Counted from the first letter of the stretch, positions 34,884 through 47,711 are shown. The stretch is DNA of 64,000 nt from Lates calcarifer (GCF_001640805.2 NC_066850.1:15745036-15809035), one strand, 5' to 3'. The notes: generated from the sequence alone by a model not told the origin. Program-made: numbers and translations.

Positions 34884-35894
34884 CTGCCTTACATAGTAAC
34901 GCTCTCTGTATTCATGCTGAGGGAGCAAACATCATCAATAGGGGAGTGCCATCCACATTGACAACCATTGATCTCAGCACCAGCTTGGAGGTGGCTGTAA
35001 ATAGGGGTGTCTCTACTGTAAGCTTCATTTTCTTCTTCAGGGGTGCACAGTATAAAGTGCTGTGTAATGATTCTGTCCTTTCCCATTTCCATCCAGGCCG
35101 ACTACTCACCCCTGTCCAGTGCACAGAACCCCCACAGAGTCCTCAGACTATCCTCTGGGTTGTAGCACCCAGTCTGAGGTCAATCAGACCCTGTCTGGAG
35201 ACATGCCTAAGAACTTGTACTAGATTCCTGTTTTGCAGACATAAATACGACCATCATGTAGAGGTCAGCGGTGTTAGATCCCAGGCGACTCAGACTCGCT
35301 CAGACTTGCCCAGGAGGCAGTGGGATGGAGGGAGACAACAAAGCCCATTCAGCAGGAGAGTCTGCAGTGTAAGCTAAAGCACGAGGACAGCTGTGCCATG
35401 TACTGGCTGCAGCTGACAAACATGTCAGGTCATTAGGGCAGTTTCATGCTTAATCAGGAGCAATACCAGGTGTGTAGTGCTGTCTGCTACACGTGTTTCT
35501 ATAGCACATACAATGGATGAAAGATGATGTGTTATGTAGCACATTTAAAAATATTTTATGTGGCTTCTGTATTAACACATCATGTCATCTATAAATGTGT
35601 GCATGCTCATGTAACATTGTGTGTTGTATGGTTTTCTATCTACTCTCAACACTTAGACCTTTAATAGCATTTAATTGCTGTTCCTATATGTACCCTTTTA
35701 TTTTGCTAGGCAAAGGATGTAGTACCTGCTGTTATTAATAAAGCCCACCATAAGCTCCACAAAATCATCTGCCACCGCTTTTCACACCTAGAAAAACTCA
35801 AACTTCATCAATAGAAAATCCAATTACAGTTCCACCCACACTGATTGACAGGTGATATCTGTAAAGTGAAGACAGTGGAGAATATAAAAAGAAA

Positions 35895-35919
35895 GGGGGA
35901 GGGTAGAGTAAGTCAGAAA
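35895..35919 (+). repeat. Exact 25-bp direct repeat, copy 2
   Basis: Identical to 34859-34883. The flanks do not align: here AAA precedes it and a purine-rich run follows. Confidence 0.9.
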
Positions 35920-38900
35920 ATGAAAGAAAGAAAAAGAAACCCGAACCGTTTTCTTTAAGTAGAATTTTTTAGGGTTTTTTCACCATCCCTTCAAGTTTTC
36001 AAAAATCCAAAGGGAATTATATATATTCATGGTTTCCGCAACTTAATTTAGATTCTATCAGTGATATTTAATGATATTATCGAAGAAGAGAAACCTCTGG
36101 ATTGGGCTTTAATGTTTGAACTTTACCCCAGGGAGTCTCTCCACTGAGTCCTCTGTTGACTGACAGCAAACTACTGGTGGTGATTAGATCATGATAGACA
36201 CTATGGCGTATCCAAAAGCCATGAGACTGCTATCTGAAATTATTTTAGACTCCCTGCTCTCTGGGGAGAGGGAGAATATCAAATAAAGGAACTCTGGAGG
36301 AACAAGAACTGTGCACCCATCATCTGTTTGAATGACCCTCCCACAGACTTTTGGACTTAATCTGATGGTTAATCCATTTTGACTTGACTTGGCTGAACAG
36401 AGGAAAAGATCAATAACTGCAGCAAAATGGGAAAATAATTGTGCCTCTCAGCATCAGTTATGATCAATTCACCTTGACACAGCATGACTGGCTGGCAGAG
36501 ATGGGAACGTGTCGGCCAAGAGAAAACAATACAGTGAAGAATGGAAGTGACATCTGTAATCAACAAAGGTGTCCTCGAAGGAGTGACTGTACCGCAACAC
36601 AACTGTCTGAGCCACCACCTCTGACTGCTTACAAGTGACAGGAGACAGAAAACATTCTACTGACATTTACAAAGGGCAACACTTCTTTCTTGTTTACTTA
36701 AAAAAATATGTCTGGAAAAGCCATAGAAAGACATAGTCCATCACTGAGTCAATCCTCCTTCCAAGTATTGCTGTAAACCCAAAGCCTGACATTATCTTAT
36801 TCCTCTATGCCATAGAGCACCATTTTGTCCAAAAACTATGCTGCACCGGGTGAAATGCTCTTCCATCACCATGAACACATAGACCAGTTTATTTTTGAGT
36901 CAATCCCCCAAACACTGTTCTGTTGCTCTAAGTATTCACAGATTGTGTATTTTTCAACAGCAATAAAAATGACTGTGTCCAATAAAGACAGGAATCGTTC
37001 TAATTGTTTGAACTGTGTAATTCTACACTTTTTCTTGCCACTGTACATTGTTAGTTTTGGTCTTGAAGAAAACAAATAACACAAGTCAAATCAATTTACC
37101 CAATTAGCCCTATCCTTTAGTGAATGCTCACTACTCTGATGCTTTTGCAACATGGTTTTATAGTCTCCACATGTAATTTATCCTGCATGTAACAATCAGC
37201 TTTTTTGTGTGTATTTTATCTGCAGTACATCTCTACATTTCTTGACATGTACTTCTCATGTACTATTGTTCTCATAACAGACACACAATTTAATAGGTTC
37301 CCTACTTTTCCAATCAGATCAGTTGTACAATAACAATGTGTCAGACACGCTGTCAGAGGGTTATATTAAAAGAACGAATGAAGATGTAATTACATTAAAA
37401 ATATAATTACCATTTGTTAAAATGTCCATTAAAATGTGCTGTTAGAACAGCCCTGATTTTGATTGAGGGTTGTTAAAATTCATTCATATGAAACACAGTT
37501 AACCATATCATTATAACTTGTGACTGACATCTAGATTTCATCAATAGTCATAAGCCCAACCGATACACACAAATTGAGAGCGTATACTTTTTCTTTCGGA
37601 CTGAGTCAATTGTGAATAAAAGTAAACGTCCACAGCTGAAACATGAGTGGTTGAGAAGACAGACAATTCATTTTACACATCATTTTGTCATGCCAACAAA
37701 GCCAAAAATATGTCTGCTGAGGAACTAGAGCAGAACACAATCTGCACTTCAACATTAGAAGGGAAATTGCTTTCAGTACAACATGAAGGAATGAAATGGG
37801 ATAGCTCTGCTGTTTACATGGATATGGAACAATAACACGCCATCAAACAGGACATACTGGGCACAAAACTGAACAGACTACATAGAATAAATAGAAAAAC
37901 GTGAATGATGATCAGGTAATATAAACATTAAGTGTTAAGCTGAGTGAGACGGTTACATATTAGTGTGATTTATACAAGGTGAGAATGAACTGACTCTGCT
38001 GCTGAACACAGCTTAGTGTAACTGGCTGACAAAGCTGTCTAGTACCATGAGGCATGTAAATAACATATCCTGTTTAGCACCAGGATTTCAGACCTATTTT
38101 CATTCATTCAAATTAGCACTTGAGCCTTTGAGTTGAGGTCAGAAAATGACCTACATTACTGTATCACATTAGACTCTGTCAGTCTTTTATTCTGTCTGTC
38201 AACAGTGGAAATGAAGGAAGCAGTAACTCATAACAGTTTCCACCCAGCCTGTTTGCTCCTAAGTTTATTTCTTATTTACTTAGCAACAACATTTGCTAAT
38301 GTCATTACTTATCCAAACTAAGTGATTGACAACAGCTGACTTTGCTGTTGCCTACAGTCAGCAGAGTGATGTCTGCCTCTGCAGGCTTCTTAAATCAAGA
38401 AGAGGATGGTAACTGGTGTTTGTAGACCTACAAACCATATCTAGTAAAGGTTGCTGGATAAGTGTGAATGGTTAAAATGAGATCAAGGCAACACTGTAGT
38501 ACTATCAACACAAACAATTCTGACACAGTGGCTGTACTGTATTGTAAAGTGCTGAGCAGCTTCGTGCATCCCTATTAGCAGCAATGAACCCAAGGTCGCT
38601 GTGGTTGTGACATGAATGAGAATCTTACAGAGTTACATCAAAGAGAAGAGAATGTGCAGGTTGTCAGGTACAGGTAAAGGGAGAAGCATGGGGAGAGAGG
38701 TCGTGGCAGTGCGATACAGTGAGCAGAAAAGGGCAGGGTGAAGTGAGAGACAGCAGCTGTGACAGCAAAGAAGACAAGAATTAAAGAGTAGCAGACTGAT
38801 CTGAGTTTTTAAAGTGCTTTCAAAGTGCTACCTTTGTTTCTTTCTTTTCTCTTCTTGAAATAGTGACAACAAATAAAGAATGCAAAAAAAGAAAAAGAAA

Positions 38901-39654
38901 AACTTTAATTCTTAACCATGGGAAAAAAAAAAAACAATTGAAAAATGCACAGAAACTGGCAAAAATTTAGATATTTAATTAATTTTTATAAATATAATAA
39001 TTAATTTGCTTGTATACAGACTCACATGTTCACTCAAACACACTGGAATGCTTTTCCCTCACCTGTTCTCTCTCTGCCCCCCTTTCCCTCAAACACATGC
39101 ACACATACTGAAGGACATAAGCATGCCCCCCCCGCTCCCCTGTTCTCCTGGGTAATCAGCTATGTGCCCATAAACAGTCATCCATCCGCAGCCACACACC
39201 TGCTGCAATCTGTTGACTTTGAGCAGGATCTTTCACCTGTCGCTCTCAGCAGCTAAAGAGTGCGAGCCAGTCAGTTTGGACGTGTACCAGTTCTGCCTGG
39301 TTAGGTTTCATCGTGTGCCCAAATGTGACCCGTCAGGATTCAGCTGACAGCTTTGAGCACCATCACAGCAGAGGTGATAAATGTTCTGATGTAGCAGTGG
39401 TTGTAGATGTCATCCCTTTTCTCCAGATGGTTGCTGAACTTCTGTTACACTCTACCTTCAATATTTTTCAACCAGAAAATCCTAATTTAAGCGTAACTCC
39501 CAGTTATAGGTAATGGACGGTGACATGCAGGATGATGCTGCAAAGGCCACTCTGATCTTTTTGGTTTACATGCACATAACACTGGTACATTAACATTTAA
39601 TCAACATCAAAATATTGGCTTTGGTTTGTTGCATGATAGTTTTAATTTACAATT

Positions 39655-39876
39655 AGTGCTAAAATGAGTGGCTGACTAATCAGTTAGTTAATTGGTTAAT
39701 AGACAACAACTATTTTAATAATCATGTAAGTATTTAAGTCATTTATTAGTTATTAACTAAGTCATTGTTCACAAAATTTGCTGGAACAGTTGATGTTTGG
39801 TATTATTGGAGAAGGATTTGCTGCTTTTTCCTGTTTCATATACACAATTTGAGGATGTCACTTTGGGCTCTGGAAA
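39655..39876 (-). mobile_element. MITE-like element, copy 3, inverted
   Basis: Read on the minus strand it gives the same landmarks as 9735-9990: 'agagcccaaagtgacatcct', 'caaattgtgt' and terminal TAATTAAC/TAGTTAA-rich sequence. It abuts a SINE directly at 39876/39877. Confidence 0.55.
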
Positions 39877-40095
39877 TCCATCCATCCATTATATACTGCT
39901 TAGCCTTAAGGGTCGCAGGGGGGACCAGAGACAGTCCTATAGCGCAAGAGGCAGGGTACACCCTGCACAGATCACCAGTCCATCGCAAGGCCAGCACATA
40001 TAGACAACCATTCACACTCACATTCACACCTACAGGCAGATCCAAAGTATCTGAAGTATCCAGAGGGAACCCACACAGGCTGACAGAGAACTTTT
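39877..40095 (-). mobile_element. tRNA-SINE, minus strand, 5'-truncated
   Basis: On the plus strand it begins 'atccatccatccattatat', the reversed 3' tail, and runs through 'agggtacaccctgcac', 'ccattcacactcacattcac' and 'gggaacccacacaggctgac'. It lacks the tRNA-like head. A T14 run (40092-40105) follows on the plus strand. Same family as 3743-3970. Confidence 0.75.
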
Positions 40096-40105
40096 TTTTT
40101 TTTTT

Positions 40106-41506
40106 ACTCCGTCTGGCTTAGTTTATTTTAAGCCTATATTTTACTACACAGTTTACATTACGAGTATTACCTTATCACAGATATTTATTGGTGGTTGATG
40201 GTGATCGATGGCTGAAACTGCAGCATGGCAGCAAGAGCACAACTTCCAACCTATTATTTTCAGCACCGACTAACATGATTAGGGATCCTTATTGAAAATG
40301 TTTGTGTATGTTGTGTGTTTATGTTATAAAAAATTTGTGTGATTATTTAAATTTCATATGAATTTTCCAGTGTTCACCAGGCTCAGCTATTCAGCATTAA
40401 TCTATAATGAAAACAGCAACAGTTAACTGCAGATCTACACCGTTATTCAATTTCACTGTAGGATTCAAGAAATGAAGCGCACAACTGCGGCACAGATGCA
40501 TGATAAGTCAATAAGACGGACTGTAAGTCTTTACCCAGGAGTAAATAGAAGACCTTGAGATATACAGTTTACATCCACTAAGAACAGCAAATCACTATGC
40601 ATCAATACATTCAACTCCTAAGTGAACACATTATCTAGATACACCTGCAGTAGTGATGCTGAAATCACTAGCAATTTCCATGTATTCTATCTCATTTTTC
40701 CTCCATAATTGGCAATTACAGTAAACAGAGGCAATCCCATGAACAAACACCATCAGACACCAGTGATCAGATTTTTAAACCTGTTATACTGTAGCACTCC
40801 ATTGGTAATCAATGGAGGCTTAGAGGCATCTACTGATCAGCATGCAGATGTCCTCATCACATGGTGACAATAATCTAAAGCTGGTGGACATGCAAACATT
40901 ACAGTGTTCAATGGTGCTAGTCAACAACGCAGAGGTGACCCAGTGTGATCAATAGCATGATGTAGTCCACCTTGCCTCAGTGGGACTGGGTTTGGATTGA
41001 ATTAAGAAGCACTGGATGCCATTACTTAAATAAAACTGTAATTCTGTTGTGTTCAAAGTCCCTGAAAGCCAATTTTCTCAATCATCTTCTTACTAAGAGA
41101 GAAGTGGTCCTCCACCAGCGCACAATTGTCTGTGAAGTTTGAATAGTTGTGGTTATTACATGAGAAATTGTAGTATTTTCTTCTCTAAAGTAAATGGGGC
41201 TCAGTCAGAAAAAGGTAACACACACACACAATTCTGTGCAGTTTGTTGTTTGTTTATGTTGGTAGCACCGTCAGTCAAATCTGATTAAATCACATCCACA
41301 CAGCAACTCTTTCTCCTTGAAATTAGGTCTATATTCTAAACCTTTTGCATCAGCAAATACAATTTGAAGGACACAACGCTGCCTGATTTAAGCTTTTTAT
41401 CAACATAATGAGAAAACACTGTTAATTTAAGTATCTCAGAAGTTGTAAAATGTTGATACTGAATGCAACACCTGATTAAGTGCATACTATGAAGACTGAG
41501 TCCTTA
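40106..41506. other. Non-coding, nothing firm
   Basis: No recognised feature; a short CA run at 41220-41230. Confidence 0.4.
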
Positions 41507-41680
41507 CCACAGTGGCCTGGGTTCAAATCCAGTCTGGACCCATTGCTACACATCATCTCAACCTGTCTCACTAATAGTCTAACACTCCCAACCGCATCCT
41601 CCACCTTTGTAAAATCATTGTTCTAGTGGTCCTCTATCTTCCCCCTTTCTATATTTGAATGTCTAGATGATCCATCTGGT
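41507..41680 (+). mobile_element. Second-family tRNA-type SINE fragment
   Basis: Has a canonical B-box GGTTCAAATCC (41520-41530), then 'gtctggacccattgctac', 'acatcatctcaacctgtc', 'tctatcttccccctttc' and 'tatatttgaatgtc', the order of a common fish SINE whose body follows the B-box in this way. No clear A-box or tail remains. Confidence 0.55.
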
Positions 41681-42149
41681 GGGTAGATAGTGCAGAACTA
41701 CAGTTACATAAGGCAAAGACAACAACTTGTGTTTGAGTCACACAATCTTAAGTGATTTTTTTTCTCAAACTGACAGTATGTAAAGAGTGACAGTTACTAC
41801 AGAAACCAAAACTTCCATACTGTCTGCACTAATGTTTATCTGTGTATTAATATGTAGAGAGGTCAGGGTGAACATTAAGTTGCCTTGTAATTTGGGGGTG
41901 GGCTAACCCAGGAGACTTCATAGAAACTTTTTTTTCTTCTAGTTTCTAATGTTAAACACTCCACAATCAATAAACCTCAATGTTTTACCCCAAACTTTTA
42001 CTTTGATTGTTGTATATTTAGGCATGAATATTTGATGTTGCAGAGAAATACTGAAAAAACTGAAATGTCACACCACCTGTTTCCCTTTAATCCCTCCACC
42101 AAAACATCATCTCTGTCCATTCCCAAATCAAGCACAAGAGCTGGAGCAC

Positions 42150-42318
42150 TTCACACGCACAAACAGGACTAAAGTCCTGCGGGTGTACTCAGGTGTCACA
42201 GTCTACCCACAATCCTCTGTGGAGGGATGAGGGAGCTGTGATGGACGAGACAGAGCTGAGGACCCTTCAGGAGTGTAGTGTTCCATTAGCCAGGCTGTGA
42301 TGTACTGCTGAACCTCCT
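42150..42318 (+). other. Unique element, copy 2 of a local duplication (partner at 7.0 kb)
   Basis: Blocks 42193-42227 and 42258-42318 align without gaps to 7046-7080 and 7114-7174, separated by 30 and 33 bases respectively. Both copies lead into CA/CT-rich sequence. It shares the core TTCCATTAGCCAG and CTGTGATGTACTGCT. Confidence 0.65.
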
Positions 42319-43474
42319 CAACACACTCTCTCTCACAGATTCACACTCTTTTTCAGACCACTATTCAAGCCTGTGGAGGAGCATGATGTACCTCTTCATT
42401 CATTTTCTATGTGCATGTTCATTTGGGCAGCAACAATTACAATAAGTGCATTTGGACTTAGTAATTCAGATTTCCAAGTTCTCAAATGCTGATTTTGAAG
42501 TATTTTTCCAGGATCTTATTTTAAAGTGAAGCCCTTTAATTCTGTTTTAGACACTTAAGTTGGATTTTTAATTTTCTTATTTTATATAATTGTGTTTACA
42601 GTCCCTTCCACTGCTAGCAGCTGGTGTTCAGAGTCGTCCTTGAACATGCCTGACCTCGCACATCTTCATTCTTCACAGGCAGCAAATCACCGAGGCCAAT
42701 CTCCGACTCAACTGCCCTCCATGCAGGAGAGGGGAAAAAAATTCTCCCAGGCAAAATATAAACGTCTATTCACTTAGTCTCCAAGGACGGCCAACAAAGC
42801 AGATAGGCTTTGTTGGTGTGAGGTGGCTATTGGCTGCAGTTGGAGATGCAGCACACGCTTTTGTCTTCACGCACACAGCTAGCAACATGGTTTCAGGCCC
42901 TGAGGGAGCGAGTCAGAGTATGAATAAGAGAGACGGAGGGAAAAGAGAGTGTGTGTCAGAGAAACAGAGAGGCGATAAGAGATGATGAAAGTGTGACAAA
43001 AGAGATGGATGCTAACTTGGAGGCATGGTGGGAATAAGTGAGGGAGACAGGAAAACAACAGGATTGAAAAGTGAAAGTTGAGGGGAGAAAGCTTGGATGC
43101 CGTCTTTGTTACACACCTCACAACTTGTGATAACAGATGAAGCTGATACACTTCTCAGAGTAATTGTCTTTCATTCAAGAGAACAGCATTTGAAGGAGCC
43201 ACAGTTAAATTCACTGAATAAATCAACAGCTCTGGTGAGCAGCCAAGCACAGCCATAGCAGAACAGCAGTGAGGTTTTGTTTGCTATTCACCAACATGAG
43301 CCACCGCCTCAATTAATCAAGAGCAGTCTGCTAAAAGCAGATCAGATCTGTCTGTTTGGTCGGAGTTCATTCAGCCAATAATCGACTCAGCACGTATGCT
43401 CTCTTTTACCAGTCTGATCTGTATTCCTCACATTAACAACTGCTGCCTGATACACTACAGCTCAAGTGACGTGG
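42319..43474. other. Non-coding; purine-rich patch
   Basis: A purine-rich patch lies at about 42900-43090; the minus-strand 90-codon frame across it is an artefact. Nothing else recognised. Confidence 0.4.
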
Positions 43475-43600
43475 TTACAGGAGTTGGTGCCTTGCTTAAG
43501 GGCAGCTCAGCAATGGCTGCAAAGGAAGGAAGGTTGCAAGTCCATTTTTCAGCTTTTTCCTGCACCTGACCTTCCAGTAACAAGCCTCACCACAGGGTCA
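43475..43600 (-). mobile_element. LINE/SINE tail fragment, inverted
   Basis: 'gttggtgccttgcttaag' followed by 'ggcagctcagcaatggctgc' and 'cctgaccttccagtaac' is the reversed wording of a widespread fish retroelement tail ('caaggcac'). Confidence 0.45.
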
Positions 43601-44951
43601 TTTTGTTAAAATAGACCAGAACACCAAGGCCACCTAAGACATAGGTTACAATCATTTCCTCCCAAATTATGGAGCAACCTGTTTTCATGTGACCAAAGGT
43701 TGATACTAGGGTCACCTAATGCCAGAGCCAAATTGCTGAAGACCATGTCATTCAATGTGATTGAAGGCTCTGCAAGGTGTAACTGAAAGCTCCAAAAAAG
43801 CTGGTAAAAAGCTCCTTATTTCTATATCTGTTTTTGTAAGATATGGAAGTCTAAACAATCAATCCTTTTTTCAGCAACCACAATAGACTGTAATTTTCAA
43901 ATAGCATTTAATAGAACTTACAGTGGTAACAGTGTCTTTACAAGCCATGCTAACAATTTCTATGAAAATTTAGTTGGTGACCACCAACAGTTTTATACAT
44001 GATTGTAACTATAACTAATTAACACTAATTCCTTGAGTTATTAATCTACTAAATTGAACTTGTGGTGTTTAGTATGGTCCTCTACATGCTGCTAACTGTT
44101 TCTGTGCAAAATGTATCAAAAGACAGGGGACTTTTACATCTTTTGTTATTAATTTTTTTTAAGGAAATAAAAAAGCCATTCATTAGCTGGTCTCATCATA
44201 TAACTTCCAGACACCTAGCAGCTAGCATGCTAGATGTGGAGCATGGCAAATAGCTGGTGAACAGTCAAGAGTCAAGAGTATTATCTGAAATGTTCTCAAA
44301 TCAAAACCTTTGGAAATCATGGCAGCTCATCCTCTGCTGTCTTACTAAATGTTAGCTAACTTAACTCTCTCTCTTTGTGTTTAAGATATTAAGTTCACTT
44401 GTAACTTACTATGAACGACAACTGTCAAATAATATACCTGAAGTTTATTAATCAATATAAAGCCACTTTAATATCATGATCAGTTTGGCAAATTAAAGAG
44501 TACTACTAATGCTACTAACATAGTAGTAGTAAGTTGGTAATGTACAGAAACTAAATTTAATCATAGTTTCAGATGAAGAAAAACTTGATAAAAACACATC
44601 TTGTTTGCTAGTATGTAGACCAGTATTATCAGCCCAATAATTGATTTACAAATAATAATCATGATTTGATATTGGTGAGGAAAACTGCACTTAGATATTT
44701 ACTTAAGTCAAATCTTTCAGTATGTGAGTCAATACTTGGAAGAAACCTTTTTATTTATAGAGCTGTACTAACTGTCATAATCACTGTAAAGCTCATCATC
44801 CAGGGTTTTAATGCTTTAATGATGCACTACAATCCAGGATCAAGGAGATGGGAAGCATCTCCTTTGTAGTGTCCTGGTAGATGGCCAGCACACGAGTACA
44901 GAGGGATAACATGGTTTAAAAGGAGGTATCTGACTCTTGCCTGGCAGCCTT
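43601..44951. other. Non-coding, nothing firm
   Basis: No firm feature. 'gcagctagcatgctagatg' near 44218-44236 resembles wording of fish repeats but is too short to assign. Confidence 0.4.
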
Positions 44952-45262
44952 AGAGAGAGAGGGAGGGACTGAGGCAGAGAGAAAAACCCAGACAGACAGA
45001 AGGGGGGACAGAAAAAGCCAGACAGTCCAAAAGAAAAACAAAGCCAATTAAAAAGGAAGGTTTTAGAGACAAAAAAGGTAGGGGAGAGATGAGAGGGTTA
45101 TGGAAACTGACAGGAAGAGAGGGAGATAGAGAGCACGAGGAACAGCCGGGAGAAAAACAGGACAGACAAAAAGAAAAAGGGTAAAAACCAAAGACGACAG
45201 AAGACAAACGTAACATTGAACAGACGTTCAGAGGTAGAAAACAGAACGAGAGAGAGGTGAGT
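44952..45262. repeat. Purine-rich degenerate (GAGA/GACA)n tract
   Basis: About 310 bases of GAGAGAGGGAGG-, GACAGACAGA- and AAAAAG-type sequence. The antisense gives the longest open frame in the window (44950-45438, minus, 162 codons), which is Ser/Leu/Pro/Phe-rich and not a gene. Confidence 0.8.
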
Positions 45263-45324
45263 GAATCAGACAGACCCTTAAAGGGTGGCTGTGGCCTTGT
45301 AAAGAGAAGGTTTACGGCAGTGAC

Positions 45325-45440
45325 ACTCCAAATGGTTGGTACTGGGCAGCTCCCAGTGGCCAGCAGTAAAAGATTGTAATTATACTGGGCAGCTCCCAGT
45401 GAGAATATGTGATACAATGTGAATGTGAAGTAGGGCATTT
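45325..45440 (+). mobile_element. Retroelement tail fragment with internal 43-bp duplication
   Basis: TACTGGGCAGCTCCCAGTG occurs at 45340-45358 and exactly again at 45383-45401. Each is an inverted repeat (ACTGGG/CCCAGT). The following 'gatacaatgtgaatgtgaag' resembles fish SINE/LINE tails, and the word also occurs at 30657-30671. Confidence 0.5.
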
Positions 45441-46439
45441 CTGTATGAAAATAATCAGTGCTCAGTGTACTTTGTTGAAGCTCAATAACTCAAGTAAACA
45501 AGGAAATAGGGAAAAGAACATTTACATAGCAGAGGATGCAAAGTGAAACAGAGGGTATTAAAGGAGGGAGCCAGATGCAGTGAGAGAGGTGACAGCTGAC
45601 TGTTTCCAGCTTGCATGCACACAAACCAAACCCACTCCAGTTTGGAAGGGGTCCAGGAAGAAGCTGAGGCGATAATGAGACAACTCTCATCTCCTCTGTC
45701 CAGACTGACCAGCCAGAGGATGATGGGAGGAGGAGGAGGAGGACAGGAAGGAAGGCTGCAGGGTCAGAATTGTCCAGCCAACAATTCAAGCATCTTAGCA
45801 ACCAGCTGTATTGGAAAACGCCCGCAGCAAGGAAACTGAGGAGTGCAGCAACATATTGTATTATCTGCAGTGAAATGACCACTCAGGTTTTCCTAGACTG
45901 GCAGGAGAAGGCGGTTAAAGCCTGTGGCCATTTCACAGCTTCTTTCCATATAGTATTCATGCTTAGACACACAGCTCAGGTTAATTAACAGCTACCAATG
46001 CAAGGTGTTATTTTAGAATAATCCTGGTGCTGCACTGCATTGAAATGGTTCAAAGTTCAAAGTTGTTATTTATAACCTATGAGAACAAAAAAGGAAAAGT
46101 TTAGCACTAAGAGCATGTTGATGGAGTATGTCTACTATATTCCAATGAACCTAACATAACCTGGCCAACTTTAACAATACGAAATGCATGACAGATGGAC
46201 CTGATGGCAGAAGATACAACTTGGGAATCAGCTCTGAGGGAGGGTTCAACCCTGCCTTGTTTAGTCCAGTTGAATTGGACACTGATTTGTCTTTCTCATT
46301 GTTACAATTCATTTGGATCTGAACACAGCAATTATCTGCATCAAGAAAGCAGTTTGTTGTATTTGTATTTTGCATTTTGTTCTGGATTTCTAGCTTCAGA
46401 TGATGCATTTTGTTTCACTTGAATTTTGGGTTTCTCTAT
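45441..46439. other. Non-coding, nothing firm
   Basis: A (GGA)n-type patch lies at 45727-45743. Open frames on both strands over 45490-45988 have no protein-like pattern. Confidence 0.4.
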
Positions 46440-46700
46440 TATTTTCACCATGTTAGTTTAGCATGTTAGCATGCTGAAATTATTCATTGGTGCAAAACTC
46501 AAGGTATAGCTGAGGACAAAAATTTGTGCCACTCCATTCAGCAGAGGTTGAGATATTCACAGAATAATGGAAACTGCTTATGGCACTAGATGAAAAGTCA
46601 GAGTTCACCAAAGTCAGTAGGATTCATCCTACTAACTTTCATCCAGTTTCATGACAATCCATCTAACAGTTGTGGATATAACGAAACCAGCAACATCATC
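46440..46700 (-). mobile_element. Interspersed repeat, 'ggatggattg' family, inverted copy 2
   Basis: The minus strand reads 'acaactgttagatggattgt', 'catgaaactggatg' and 'agtaggatgaatcctactga', matching the family at 15640-15960. The plus-strand start 'agcatgttagcatgctgaaa' is also wording of this family. Confidence 0.6.
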
Positions 46701-47520
46701 TGTAGAGCCACACTGATAGCATGCTGCAACAAAAAATATATTGGATTGCAACAAATAATATCTATTCCTGATCACTTATATTGCAGTATGTTTAAGCACT
46801 AAGGTGCCGGCCTGTCTGCAAAGAGGATCATAACCAGGGTGAGGATCATCACTATGGCAGGGGTTTACAGACTGACAAGTTTTGATAGCCAAGGTTTTGT
46901 ATCATATCCAATATCTTACATTTTGTCCGATTTGTGCCAAAAAATGTACCAGTATTTCCTGTTTTTCCACAACTTTTGCTTTTGTTTGGGGAATAGAATC
47001 TCTGAAACAAAACTTAGACTGAAAAATACAACATGACATTGAAACCCAGACAATCAGATAGTGTAGGTCTGTGGCTTTCCAAGGAACTTTTTGCACGTTC
47101 TGCCCTCTTGCTGTGAGAGGTTCACTGGACTCAACCACTGCCAAACAAGCCAAGTGTGACACTACTGAGTAAACTGATGCATTAAACACAAACTAGAGCT
47201 AAAATGAGACACTTTCATTGCATTGGCTCCATTCTGAACAGACTGCTGGCACTGCCAAATAAAGCCAATCAACATTTATCAAGAGTAAATTAAGAAGAGT
47301 CTGCCGAAAAACAGTAATCTAGTTGGTGCATTTTACAACACTTTACTACAGGGATGAATAATGTAGCAATTAATGAAATTCACAAAATGTAACTGAACAG
47401 TGATTGCAGATACACAATAAAAGGCAATTATCTGTATCTGTGTCTATATATGAATGTATAGTAACTGTGACAACTGGGCTGATCTATCCACCATGGTCAT
47501 TGTGATCAGCCATTGTTGTG
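46701..47520. other. Non-coding, nothing firm
   Basis: No recognised feature. Confidence 0.4.
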
Positions 47521-47526
47521 TTTCAG

Positions 47527-47551
47527 TGGAGGAGGAGGAGGAGGAGGAGGG
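47527..47551. repeat. (GGA)n trinucleotide run
   Basis: About eight GGA units. Confidence 0.85.
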
Positions 47552-47688
47552 AGGCTGAGGTGCAGGCTCAGTTGGTGCACTGCATCTGCAGGCAAGCAGT
47601 GTTCATGCTTGACTGGAGAAGCTGGATGACTTCACCATCTCCTCACGTTTTCTCCACTAGGTGCACGCACACAGGCAAGCACCTACAT

Positions 47689-47711
47689 ACACACACACAC
47701 ACACACACACA
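47689..47711. repeat. (CA)n microsatellite
   Basis: About eleven CA units inside a broader CA-rich patch. Confidence 0.9.

Larger units (their letters stand above)
34301..39020. other. Long non-coding stretch
   Basis: No recognised repeat or gene over about 4.7 kb apart from an exact 25-base repeat at 34859-34883 and 35895-35919. Open frames of up to 143 codons (34946-35377, plus) overlap minus-strand frames and show no domain features. Short A-rich runs lie near 38885-38935. A TAATTAC-rich patch lies at 37386-37412. Confidence 0.45.

Noticed and set aside
34946..35377. 143-codon plus-strand frame
   Set aside because: Overlaps two minus-strand frames over the same bases; no motif or family resemblance.
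44950..45438. Longest open frame in the window (162 codons, minus strand)
   Set aside because: It is the antisense of a purine-rich GAGA/GACA tract; composition is Ser/Leu/Pro/Phe-biased with no domain pattern.
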